A stretch of DNA of 64,000 nt from Ecdyonurus torrentis (lineage: Eukaryota > Arthropoda > Insecta > Ephemeroptera > Heptageniidae): assembly GCA_949318235.1 (NCBI GenBank), contig OX439129.1, forward strand, positions 24,148,374-24,212,373, given 5' to 3'. The number at the start of each line of letters is the position of its first letter. Within the stretch, counting starts at the first letter, position 1. Positions 1 to 10,300 of this stretch are shown in pieces. The position numbers and the translations under genes are program-made. The notes beneath the pieces are model-generated. The model did not search any database. It was given only the letters and a program-made list of their open reading frames with translations, and was not told the DNA's origin.

Positions 1-190
1 TTTTTTTGCCACACCTGACAAATTTTTATTTATTTTTTGTAATTTTTTTTACTTTTGTGCTCTTTTCTCACTATGGTATTCTATTGCTTCCAGCAAATGA
101 TAATCATTAATTTTGCTACTACAGTATTACACTTTTATTAATTTTCTTATTTACGACATAAGTTATAGTTTTATATTATATATTGTAAAA

Positions 191-594
191 CAATATTAAA
201 GGAAAGGATAGAATAACCAGCAAGGGCCTTACCACAGTAGAAGTTCTATGGAGAGGTCGAAGTCTCGCATGGCACAGTGTTTTGTTATAAAAAGTTCATT
301 TTATAACTGAGAGCTTTCGTCATATATTAATGACATTATCAATCAAAGAAGAAAATTACTTGAGCACATCACTAAGCAGTGTCTTGTCTTGTCCAGTACA
401 AGACACTGCTTAGTGATGTGCTCAAGTAATTTTCTTCTTTGATTGATAATGCTATTAATATATGACGAAAGCTCTCAGTTATAAAATGAAATTTTTGTAA
501 CAAAACACCGTGCCATGCGAGACTTCGACCTCTCCATAGAACTTCTACTGTGGTAAGGCCCTTGCTGGTTATTCTATCCTTTTCTTTAATATTG
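191..594. mobile_element. Near-perfect 404 bp palindrome (fold-back MITE)
   Basis: Left arm 191-387 and right arm 398-594 are each 197 bp. They are inverse complements apart from a few mismatches and enclose a 10 bp loop. The ends read CAATATTAAAGGAAAGGATA and its complement. There is no coding capacity. It lies downstream of NOLC1 exon 6 in transcript sense, probably in an intron. The target-site duplication cannot be resolved because the ends themselves are A/T palindromes. Confidence 0.85.
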
Positions 595-834
595 ATCCTA
601 ACCGCGATGGTTTTTTCCTTAAATTGATATTATAAAACAAAGTAAACAAGGCAATTTCAGATAAATATATGACCAAGATTTCAGTTGGTTGTCAGAAATG
701 AAAGGAACGCCAACAAACATGTGGAAATGTTTCAACTATTTCACACTGCTAGTTCAGATATTGGTGATTTTAAAATTTCAAATTAGAAGAGCTGTTTTTG
801 TAGAACAGCATATTTTTATTGTCTTCAAAAACAT

Positions 835-946
835 TAATGCTGTTCGTAAACCCTGTTCTCTTGCACCAAAAAATGTGCATTCCATTTGATTAATCATAGC
901 TGATCGTCATTTTAGGGGCAAAGAACAGGGTTTACGAACAGCATTA
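835..946. mobile_element. Short MITE, family with TIR TGTTCGTAAACC (copy 1)
   Basis: This 112 bp element has terminal inverted repeats of about 30 bp (TAATGCTGTTCGTAAACC... and complement). The interior includes GTGCATTCCATTTGA and TGATCGTCATTTTA. It shares ends and interior with 54380-54496 and, more diverged and inverted, with 19616-19740. Confidence 0.85.
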
Positions 947-1208
947 TTTAACATCATCAAAGAGCTTAATCTCCCAAAACTTATGAGCATTGAAATCTGT
1001 AAAAACAGGGTATTTTGTGTTTTTTAATCTATGTTGTACAAGAGTAAATTTAAAGTTTGAGGCTAAAAATAGGTTAATTGTTCTGGAGGATTTTTATTCC
1101 TTCCTATAGATCTGCACACTGGCAAAGAATAGCAAGATGCCAAAAGGGGGTTGTTTGTGTAAAACCTAAAAATTCTTTCTCTCCAATTTAAATGCTACCG
1201 GTACTTAC

Positions 1209-1417
1209 TTTTGGTGGCTGATCATCATCTTCTTCATCATCAGAATCAGATGACTCAGCTTTTCGTTTCTTAGTTGGAGCCTCCACTTCACTCTCGTCAT
1301 CAGAACTCTCCTGCTTTGCTGCTACAAATGCAACTGGTTTCTTGGGAGTAGGCTTGGTAACCTTGGCAGGTGGCTCGTCATCATCCTCAGATGAATCTGA
1401 AGAAGAGTCCTTCTTGC
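1209..1417 (-). CDS. NOLC1: NOLC1 exon 6 (last exon inside window)
   Basis: This 209 bp exon has a TTTCCAG acceptor and a GTAAGT donor and ends in phase 0. It carries three acidic blocks (DSSSDSSEDDDE, ESSDDESEVE, ESSDSDDEEDD), the basic KKRK and a final QPPK. Because an intron follows, the real C-terminus must come from an exon at or beyond the window's left edge. Confidence 0.88.
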
Positions 1418-4400
1418 CTGGAAATAATAATAAATAAAATAAATGTGCAGCAATTTTTTAAAAATTAAATTTATACAAAGTTGACGATGACAAAAACCAC
1501 TGCACTTCGTCAGAAACTTAAAATGGAAGTGATTTTCTACAGTAAATTTGGAGATTATTGTTCCTAAGCAGATCATCCATAACACATGTAGTATCAAACA
1601 TTGCTTTGATGCCCTTTCTGTTTTTTTTTCTATCCGTACTTTTCAATCAAACCTCAGTGTTGGAATGGTTTGAAATCAAATGATACACTAATAGTAAAAA
1701 AATGGAATTTCTCCTCACACAATCAAGTTAAATGAATCGAGCAGTGCACAAGATGCACATACCTTTTTTTTTTCTTGTGACAAAATAAATCAGATTTAAA
1801 ATTGTGAGAAATGTATGGATAGTAAGAAACACATTATAATAGAACTTTAATAAGAATAGGCCTAAGAATAAAAAAAAAAAAAAAGAAAAAAAAATATATT
1901 CAATAATGATAACAATAACAGGACTTCAGCTAATAAGCAGTTAATCTTTAATTATCATACCCTTAGCAGGAGCAGGTTTTTTAGCAGGTGCAGCCTTTTT
2001 AGGAGCTTCATCCTCATCAGAAGAGTCATCTGAGGAGTCATCAGAACTCTTGGCTTTCTTGGCAGCGGCTGGCTTGGTTGCAGCTTTACCCTTTAATGTG
2101 GGAGCAGGTTTGACTGCTGGAGTTTCATCCTCACCTATATCAATGCAATTATATTTAATCAAAGTATTTTATTTAAATTTGTGTACTATATTTTAAATTA
2201 TCTGCTTTTGCTCTTAGGCAATAGTTCAATTTTACTTGACAGTGTATACAAACACATTTTCAATCTAGATATAATTAAATTATTTATCCAAACCTTTTGA
2301 ATCAAATGAGAAATAGCAAACTATTTCTGTTACTTGTTATTTCTGCTGTTTGGTTACAGAACGTAACTATGAAAACACATTACCTGACAACTTTTGAAAT
2401 TGTTCTGTAAATTTTCTTTTCAAATAACATTTACAGTATTCACCTGCAACAGCTACAGTAACACTTAATGAAGACCTAAAACATAATCAACTTACTAGAT
2501 TCGTCATCACTTGACGATTCTGCTTCTTTCTTCTGTGGTGGCTTGGCAACAACTTTAGTCTTGGGTGCCTCTTCCTCATCATCACTGGAGTCCTCACTTG
2601 AGCTTTGTTTCTTGGCTGCAGGTTTTGCAATTACCTTTGTGAGAGCTTTCTTTGCTGGTGGAGCCTTTTTTACTGCTTTTTCATCATCACTAGAATCACT
2701 GTCACTGGAGCTAGCTTTTTTAACAACAGGTTTGGCTGCTGGTTTTGCAGGAGCTTTCTTGGCTTTAGTATCTTCTTCATTATCACTGGAGTCATCGTCA
2801 CTGGAGCTATCTTTCTTGGCAGCTGCCTTAGCTGCAGGTTTTACAGGAGCCTTGACAACTACCTTTACCTTGGGGGTTTCTTCTTCACTGGAGTCATCTG
2901 AGTCAGAGGAACTTGCTTTCTTAGCCACTGGTTGGATAACTTTAGCAGGTGCTTTAGCCTTAGGAGCCTTCTCCTCTTCTGATGAGTCATCACTATCAGA
3001 GGATTTTGCCTGTTTCTTAGCAGGAGCTACTTTTACTGCTGGAGCTTTCGCTTTAGGTTTTTCCTCTTCGGATGAATCGTCGTCACTAGAAGAATCTTTC
3101 TTTTTCTTAGCAGGTGCTGCCTTAGCTGGAGCTTTGACAGGTGGTTTCTTGGCTGCAGGTTTCTCTTCCTCAGAATCATCGTCACTTGATGAAGTTTCTT
3201 CTTTTGTTACTTTAGGTTTTGCTGCAGGAGTTACAGGCTTTGCGGCTGCTACAACTTTAGGTTTAGTCTTTACTTCTTCCTCGCTGGATTCTTCACTAGA
3301 ATCTGAAGCATCTTTCTTCTTAGCTTTCCCATTTGTAAGGTTTAACTTCTTATTAGCCGGGGGAGCTTCAACATCAGATTCTGAAATTTAATTTATTCAA
3401 GAATTAAAACAATGAATACTAAATCTATCAAACATGAAGACCTTTAAATTACCGGGAGAAAATAAATTCAGTTGCAATATAAAAATACACAGCATTGGGA
3501 GTTTGAATAACAAAAATGACAAACACACACAAATCTGTTGTTTGATTTAAACTTATGAGGAGTGAATTTTGCTGCTTTTCTCTGTTATAGAATATAAGGC
3601 TACGCATATGTCTGATAACTTGCATGGTGGAAAACAACTCACCTGAACTAGACTCGTCAGATTCAGATTTCTTTTTCAAAAGTTTTGCTTTCAGTGGTGA
3701 AGCGCTGTAATAAAAATATAGTTATTCATTTTATACTGTACACTTGATTTTATATTATAAGGTGATCAGTCTAATAAATACTTTGAGAAAAACAAAGGCA
3801 AACAAACTAAAGACTCACTGCTGATTTGATACATTTAACAAAAGTTATGACAAAACTTTGAGAGCACTTTAAAAGCAAAATTAAACTATAATTTATCTAC
3901 TACTCTTTGTTTCCATGTTATTTACATACCTACATGATAAAAAAAAATACTTGTTTTCTATTCAAAATATTAAACATAGAGACTATGATTATTAATCGAC
4001 CAACAGAATTGCAAAAGGTTAAAGTGACCATCCAGGCTTAACAACATGCCCTTTTAATTCATTTAACTCAAAATGGGACATCCAAAAGCATATTCAATTT
4101 ATACTATTACTCAAATGTAACCTCACAAGAGAGCACACAAAAGTTGTAAAGTATACAAAATTCACAAATTTTGAACATTTCTGACGTCAGGATTGTTCAC
4201 ATTTAATAGAAAAAGTTGTGCGGTTTGCATAAGCTGAAAATTTGATAATATGCTTAGGGCATCAAAATTAGGTTATTGGACAAAATAATTGTATTTTTGA
4301 AAATCCTTTTTTGTGTTTAATAAATTAAAAAAACATGTTGTATGGTCTGGAAGGTTCCTTGAAGTGATTCCTTTCTAGAGTGTATAATATAAGGTACTCA

Positions 4401-7272
4401 ATATTGTTACCTCATATCTGATGTTGTTTTACATGCAACTATAAGCTCTATGAAAAGAAGAGATAAAATTTAAGGTTGCACGACCAAAAAAATTCTCAGA
4501 TATGAGGTAGCAATCCGAGACGCTTGATATGCAATATTATTAACATTACTTACGTTTTAAAAAAAGAAATGACATCGACTAACGAAGGGGAACCCTTTGG
4601 TAGGGCGCTCTGTAACAGCAGAATAGTAATATCAAGTACTGTACATGTGAATGCATTCCATGAGTCCATGAGCTTATTTTTCCTGTAATTGTGGTGTATT
4701 GGATGTAATGTAATATCCATACTTCTGCATCAAAAGAGAGCATCTACACTTTCCAGTTTTGAAACGAGCCAACCATTTACACTTTCAGCAGTTGAGCATC
4801 TGTAATGTGTTAAGTGAATGGACAATGGACGCTAGTCCAGTTACAGCGCTGCGAGGAAAGTGTAAATGCTCAGCTCATGGCAAAACTGTGGCAAAGCTCG
4901 TGGCTTCTGGCACAGAAGCATGGATATGCTATGTTACATATTATATGTACATTTTATGTATGACTTGATTGTAATAGCAATACGTACCATATTTATAGTA
5001 CTTGTAGACACGTACATAAGTTATCTGCTCAGTTGTATATATCGAGGGCTACGCGGCATTTTGGTACTACGGTACTTCAATCTCCGCGGGTGCAATTTTG
5101 GCACATCTGTATTCTCCGCGCTCCCCTCTTTTGAATCATCACTATATGCTTAACCTGCACAGGTGCGCCATTAGTAGGCGAGCCAAAGATTTTATATGTG
5201 CCAAAAATTGCACCAGCAGAGATTGCAGTTGTACCGAAATGCCACGTAGCCCTAGATATATATTTTTTTAATTAAATTAATACACGTAACATACCTTTCA
5301 CTCATTTAAGGGTTTTAAAATTGTACCACAAATAAAATGATTAGTGTAAAATTTCAAAAACTCTCAAGTGCAAAGTATTATAAAAAAAATAGCAAACGAT
5401 ACAATTACATACACGCGTGTATTCCGTATTTAACCATTCAAATGAATAACATTTTCTTTTTCCTCATAAGAATAACATTAAAAAGGAAGCACAAGTTTTT
5501 AAATGGTCAACTCCTCCGGTTTTGAAATTGCCCATCAAAGGGAAGCCGCTTTCTTTAGAACATGGTCAACATGTCATCTTAAAGCCCTTATGCACTTATT
5601 TTTTTATCATTTAGAATACTAGATTGATAATTACCATACCTTATTATTCATGAATTGGACACCAACATGTTGATTTTGTATTTATTTTTATTAATTTTCA
5701 TTTTGACAGTTGAAGTAAAACTTATCTGACGTCACAATGTACCGGCGACTGTGATTGGCTGATTTATCACGTGACCAGACCCAGTGGCTGTGATTTGCTG
5801 ATGAGTCAACCAATCAGTCACCCGTCAAGTCACGTGATAAAGTCAGCCAATCACAGTCACCGGTACATTGTGACGTCAGATAAGTTTTATTTCAACTGTC
5901 AAAATGAAAATAAATAAAAATAGATACAAAATCAACATGTTGGTGTCTAATTCATGGATAATAAGGTATGGTAATTATCAATCTAGTATTCTAAATGATA
6001 AAAAAATAAGTGCATAAGGGCTTTAAGTGACAGCAGTGTTGTCAGAATTAACCTTCACTAATGGAGCTGCAGGTGTTCCGTCTGCTAGGTTAAATCTGGC
6101 AATGCTGCTGCTACGTAAGATGACACGTTGACCATTTTCTAAAGAAAGCGTCATAGCTTTGATGTGTAATTTTAAAACCAGAGGAGTGTACAGTACATTA
6201 TTATATACATACACACTGTACATACATATGGTAGACACCCCTGTTTTTTGTGGGAAATGGGAAAACCACCAACAGTTGAGATTAGAGAAAAATTAATGAG
6301 GTAGGGGAGGTAAATCTTAATATCACAAAAAATCTTCAGCTCTTGGAATCGTATACCCTTGGAGTAAAAATTGTGTTAAAGTAGGATGCCGAAAACTGGT
6401 CCCTCTACCATACATAGTATTGTCACATGTATGAATGCATGCGGATATGCATGTGTATATATGTACCGATTGATATGGACATGAACATAATAAGTTACTA
6501 ACAAAGGAAGTAAAAGCACAGAGAAAACTACAGAGATAGCATGTAAGCAATAACATGCTATGCTATCTATGTAGTTTTCTCTGTGGTAAAAGGCAACATT
6601 TCATTGTATTTTTTTGCCACCCACCCTGCACCCGCTTAACCTGTTATATCTTTGAGGCTATGTTGCTAAATTTACTATCTTTACATACATATGTATGTAT
6701 GTACATAATATTAAATTTTTATGTATGATATAATAAATATGCATAAATAATAACTGGTAATGTATGTATGTATGATAACTTATAATTTTCATGTTAATGT
6801 CCATACACATAAACAATTATATCCACGTGCTCGACGTTGCACTGCTATGACGTCATTATCAACGAAACGCCAAAGGATTTGCAAACCTTTGCCAGCATGT
6901 CAATGTCAGCCGACCGGTATGAACCATAATTTAGAAAATAACTGTCTATTCATCTTTCATTTTAATAATAAAAGAATTATGAGGAGTATCAAGAAATCAT
7001 TCTTATTTTTCATTAATTCTTAAATCTTTTAAGGATTATCGCTTTTAGAAGATTAGAAGAGTTTTAGTATCTTTGTCAGTTCCCCACGTGGAATAAGTAT
7101 TGATGCGAAATAGTAATATTTCTTCAATATCATCCTCTCAAAATTTATATTCTACGTAAATAATACTTACAGCATTTGTTTTCTGTTGAAATATTTTAGC
7201 TACAACTTTATCCTGCTTCAAAAGATGGTCGTAAACCAGTGAGCACGTTGTCGCATCGTTGATCGACGCCAT
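1209..7272 (-). CDS. NOLC1: Nucleolar phosphoprotein NOLC1/Nopp140, six exons, 3' end outside window
   Basis: This is a nucleolar chaperone for snoRNPs and RNA polymerase I factors, known in the family to be heavily phosphorylated by CK2. Six exons join in phase (7272-7171, 4609-4554, 3704-3643, 3380-2496, 2134-1961, 1417-1209), giving 496 codons with GT-AG introns throughout. Residues 1-52 form the LisH-like N-terminus (LVYDHLLKQDKVVAKIF, then LPKGSPSLVDVISFF). After that come about 13 acidic serine clusters such as DSSSDDDSSEEE, alternating with Lys/Ala/Pro/Val-rich spacers, which is the diagnostic Nopp140 layout. The start is the only ATG ahead of the LisH-like segment. The last visible exon ends in phase 0 at a GTAAGT donor, and no SRP40-type C-terminal domain was found in bases 1-1200, so the gene continues beyond the left edge. 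Introns hold several fold-back elements. Family assignment is firm; the N-terminal exon joins are inferred from phase and splice sites. Confidence 0.9.
1961..2134 (-). CDS. NOLC1: NOLC1 exon 5
   Basis: This 174 bp exon has an ATATAG acceptor and a GTATGA donor. It encodes a basic spacer (KPAPTLKGKAATKPAAAKKA), a long acidic-serine block (SSDDSSDDSSDEDE) and another KKPAPAK spacer. Phase is 1 in and 1 out, matching both neighbours. Confidence 0.88.
2496..3380 (-). CDS. NOLC1: NOLC1 exon 4 (main acidic/basic repeat region)
   Basis: The large central exon is 885 bp and holds about nine acidic-serine blocks (for example TSSSDDDSEEE, DSSSDDDSSEEE, ASSSDSDSSDDE) separated by KPAAKP/KAPAK-type basic spacers. 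Acceptor is TTTCAG and donor is GTAAGT. The last Ser codon is split across the next intron. Biased codon use leaves an open frame of about 280 codons on the opposite strand, which is a shadow. Confidence 0.92.
3643..3704 (-). CDS. NOLC1: NOLC1 exon 3 (first acidic-serine cluster)
   Basis: This 62 bp exon has a TTACAG acceptor and a GTGAGT donor. It encodes a Lys-rich stretch followed by SESDESSS, the first CK2-type acidic serine cluster. Phase is 2 in and 1 out. Confidence 0.85.
4403..4514. repeat. NOLC1: Small inverted repeat in NOLC1 intron 2
   Basis: A 19 bp arm (ATTGTTACCTCATATCTGA, 4403-4421) is repeated inverted at 4496-4514 with one mismatch, enclosing 74 bp. It starts about 40 bases after the exon 2 donor in transcript sense. 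It could be a short MITE, or simply a hairpin. Confidence 0.6.
4554..4609 (-). CDS. NOLC1: NOLC1 exon 2 (second half of LisH-like motif)
   Basis: This 56 bp exon is bounded by a TTACAG acceptor and a GTAAGT donor. It encodes SALPKGSPSLVDVISFFK plus two bases of a split Thr codon. The GSPSLVD stretch matches the conserved end of the family's LisH-like domain. Phases fit both neighbours (0 in, 2 out). Confidence 0.85.
5038..5260. mobile_element. Fold-back MITE in NOLC1 intron 1
   Basis: Both ends read TAGGGCTACGYGGCATTT-like sequence in opposite orientation (left from 5045, right to about 5254). Arms are about 60 bp, include GGTGCAATTTTGGCACAT, and flank a 90 bp unpaired centre. TATATA lies on both sides, compatible with a TA-type target. 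It has no coding capacity. Confidence 0.8.
5510..6187. mobile_element. 678 bp palindromic element with coding-like arms and regulatory-motif centre
   Basis: Inverted arms run from ACTCCTC (5510-5516) to its complement (6181-6187). The inner arms (5575-5735 and 5870-6027) are nearly identical. The outer arms read, toward the centre, as VLKLPIKGKPLSLEHGQHVI (plus strand) and VLKLHIKAMTLSLENGQRVI (minus strand). The right arm has about 88 extra bases (about 6026-6117) missing on the left. The centre holds two TGACGTCA, two CACGTG and several ATTGG/CCAAT motifs. It sits in NOLC1 intron 1. It is either a MITE or an inverted duplication. Confidence 0.8.
6517..6585. ncRNA. miRNA-precursor-like hairpin (candidate only)
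   Basis: Starting at CACAGAGAAAACTACA (6517-6532), the sequence pairs perfectly over 16 bp with 6570-6585. The pairing continues for about 9-11 further pairs with one mismatch and a 5-base bulge, closed by a loop of about 8 bases. Length (69 nt) and shape resemble a pre-miRNA, but many intronic inverted repeats do too. It lies in NOLC1 intron 1. Expression and conservation cannot be judged here. Confidence 0.25.
7171..7272 (-). CDS. NOLC1: NOLC1 coding exon 1 (start codon, LisH-like helix)
   Basis: The exon has 34 codons from ATG (7272-7270) to GCT, phase 0 at the end, followed by a GTAAGT donor at 7170-7165. It reads SLVYDHLLKQDKVVAKIFQQ, which fits the first helices of the LisH-like motif at the N-terminus of Nopp140 proteins. 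No other ATG precedes the motif in frame. Confidence 0.85.
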
Positions 7273-7330
7273 TTCTAACGTTTTAAAAGGATTTCATTTA
7301 TTTACGCATGCGCACTTTTTTCCTTTTTTA
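7273..7330 (-). promoter_or_regulatory. NOLC1: NOLC1 proximal promoter/5'UTR with NRF-1-like motif
   Basis: Just upstream of the start codon the minus strand reads GCGCATGCGT (7313-7304), a near-perfect NRF-1/ewg palindrome, which is rare in such AT-rich DNA. A CCTTTT tract (near 7290-7285) about 15 bases before the ATG resembles the TCT/5'TOP initiator of ribosome-biogenesis genes. Motif calls are by eye and the transcription start is not known. Confidence 0.45.
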
Positions 7331-10300
7331 AATCATTTAAAAAAACTTGTCTACGCAGTGCTGCCCTCTTGTTAAAACAATGAAAACAAATATGAAAAAT
7401 GCGGGAAATAAAAATGTAATGTACAATTCATACAATTTGTATTTTTTGTACAAATAAAATACGCAAGTTTTTCATAGAATCTGTCTAGCACTAGCATATA
7501 ACATTATTTCAAGATTCAAGATACTTTGACTGGCAAGCACTGGCAAGTGAGCTTTGATACTAAACACATGCACAGACAGAGCTTTGTATTGCTGCTTTTG
7601 ACGCTTTTGATTGTATATTATATAGAAATAAAATATTTTGAATTTGAGCAATATATGGGCCTCAAGCATCTATCAACTCAAAAATGAATAAAGAAGTCTT
7701 TATTGACCCATGAGCGATAGATATAAACACTTAAAACACTGTTCTAATTCTAATGGTACATGACATGTGTAAGTACATTTCTCAGTAGTTGTAAAACTTA
7801 TGATGAGTTTTACAGTGCATATTATAGGTATTGTGACGGATGAATATGGATGAAAAAAATAAATAAAACACAGTAATAATTTTATATTATATTATTTTCA
7901 TTAAACTTTCCTGAATACAAAAAATCAATGTGTTTCACACAACAGTTGTGCCATGATGACTGGTTTTACTTGTATTTTACTTTTTTTTTTTTATAAATTA
8001 TCACAAGATTTGGTAACATGCAGCAATTATCATGATATTATATATTTTTTTATACATTATTATATTGGATATATAAGGGATTTTGCAAACAATTTTATTT
8101 GTTAGTACCATTATGTTCATTATTTTATTTTTATTAGCTATATATACTTTTTTCACCTATATTTTTGTTGTAAACATACATTCTTTCTTGCAACAGAATC
8201 ATTCAGGAACTCTTGATATCTGCACAGGGAAGAACTTTTGAGGCATAATATAATATAGCAGGAAAAGGGATGAAAGATTTTTGATTTTTTCTTTTTTAAT
8301 ATTTTCTACCAAAGCGCAATTAACAATATAATGAAATAAATTATAGTTGAAATATTTTCCTTACAATCTTGCTCTCTATAAACAAGTAAAAATTTAAGTT
8401 TTATTTACCATTATAATAATTCTTAAATAATTTTAGATATAGGCCTAAAAATTATAATTGTGTACCATAATGCTTTGTTTTTTTATTAGGATAAACAAGA
8501 AATAAGATTTAGTCACAAATATTGTGATATATTTAAAATTGATTACAGATTGAAGATGAGAATAAAGCTCTTTATTATTACATTTTTTTTAAAGATTATA
8601 ATGCTAGTTTTAGAGTCAATTTCTATCTAATATAGCATGCGTTCTTTCATTTATTAGAACATATTGTTTCTTTTTTTCTTTTTCTTTTAACAGATTGAGT
8701 TTATATATTTTATAAATTTTACTCATAAATTATTACTTAGAAAGGTTATGAAATATTTTCATTAAAATTTTTTTGTTTAAATATACAATATTAATAAGAA
8801 TTCACAAATAACATGTTTTGTGTTTATATTTTTTTTTCAATTAGAATTAACTTTTTTTTTTGTTTTAATTAACGTTTGCTATATAATTTTGTAAAATCTA
8901 ATATTCTTAGCCCCTAACTGATTTTACCATATCAATTAAACTAAAATATATTTTTAATGTTTGATAATGATTAATGTTTTTTTTTATTTATTTTTTATTT
9001 AATAAATACTTTATTTGTTTTAAAGGAGAATATTTTTTTAATGTTTTAAATTGTTAAATACTTTGCACTTGGCACAAAAGTTAAATATGTTTTCTTGTAT
9101 ATGTTTCATACAGTTTTTTTTTAGAATATATATTTTTATTAATTTGATTTGCACTCTGATTATATTATATATAATTTTCTTTGTGCACTTTATTTTATTT
9201 TCAATATTTTAATTTATAGGCAGTTAATATATAATAAGATTGATTGAATATGAGATATATATTTATAATTTTTGTTTAATTATATTTTACAATAATATAT
9301 AATTTTAACTGTAAAATGGCCTAATTAATAAATTTTCTAATTTTTAAAAAAAATTAATCAACAATTTAACTTCTTGCTTTTTGTTATTACTTTAGTTTAA
9401 CACTATATATTTATATAGTCTTAATAAAAAAGACTATTATATAACAATATTAAAAATTTAAGTATTAAATAACTTGCCGTACTATATTAAGTAATTTTTA
9501 GTAATTATATTATTATAAATATTTTATATGTTACTTTTTTTATATATGTATAAATTTATTTAATTTTGTGGCCTTATTTTAAGACTAAAAACACAACTGA
9601 TATAATCGAGAATGAAAAAGTCCTAATAAAATAAAAAAAAAAATAAAAAATAAAGACAATCCTAATTTGGCAGTATCATAAATTTAATTTGTGATATTTA
9701 AATTTTTAGACCTAGAAATAGCACCTTAGGGCTAAATATTTGAATTAAAAAATTTAGATATTTGGAGAAGTTAAAAATAAAGTTAATTGTAAGAATTACT
9801 GCCCATGCAAGGTACAATAGTTACATTATAAAAATTACCATTCTTTCCATATTACTACATACATATTTTAATAATGTTTGTTTTATTCAGATAATGGGAT
9901 TAAATGATATTATCAATATTTTTGCAGCATTACCAATAAAACACTTGTTTTTGTTATTTTTTCTACATATTGAAGGGAAAAGCAATAAATTGAAGGATGA
10001 TAATTATTATAGTTATATATGAGATTTTTTAAAGATCTACAGAGCAATATGCTCTATTTTAAGTATAAGTAAAATGCAGTTATATTAAGAGATGTTATTA
10101 ATTTCTGCTTTTTTTTTCCTTTATCATTTTGATATATATTACATTTTTTTTTGTGCAAAAGTACAGGTGTATAATTTTAGTATATTTGCAAAAGCAAATA
10201 GATTTCATATTATAATAAAATGATGACTTAAGTAGTCTTAATTATAGATTAGAGAACTGGAAGAGATTGAAAGAGTTCCAGAGAGAGAAAAAGAAAAAAA

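Noticed and set aside
2543..3391. Plus-strand open frame of 282 codons rich in Ser, Leu, Ala and Phe
   Set aside because: It is exactly antisense to NOLC1 exon 4, whose repeats, splice sites and family match are convincing; the antisense frame is a codon-bias shadow.
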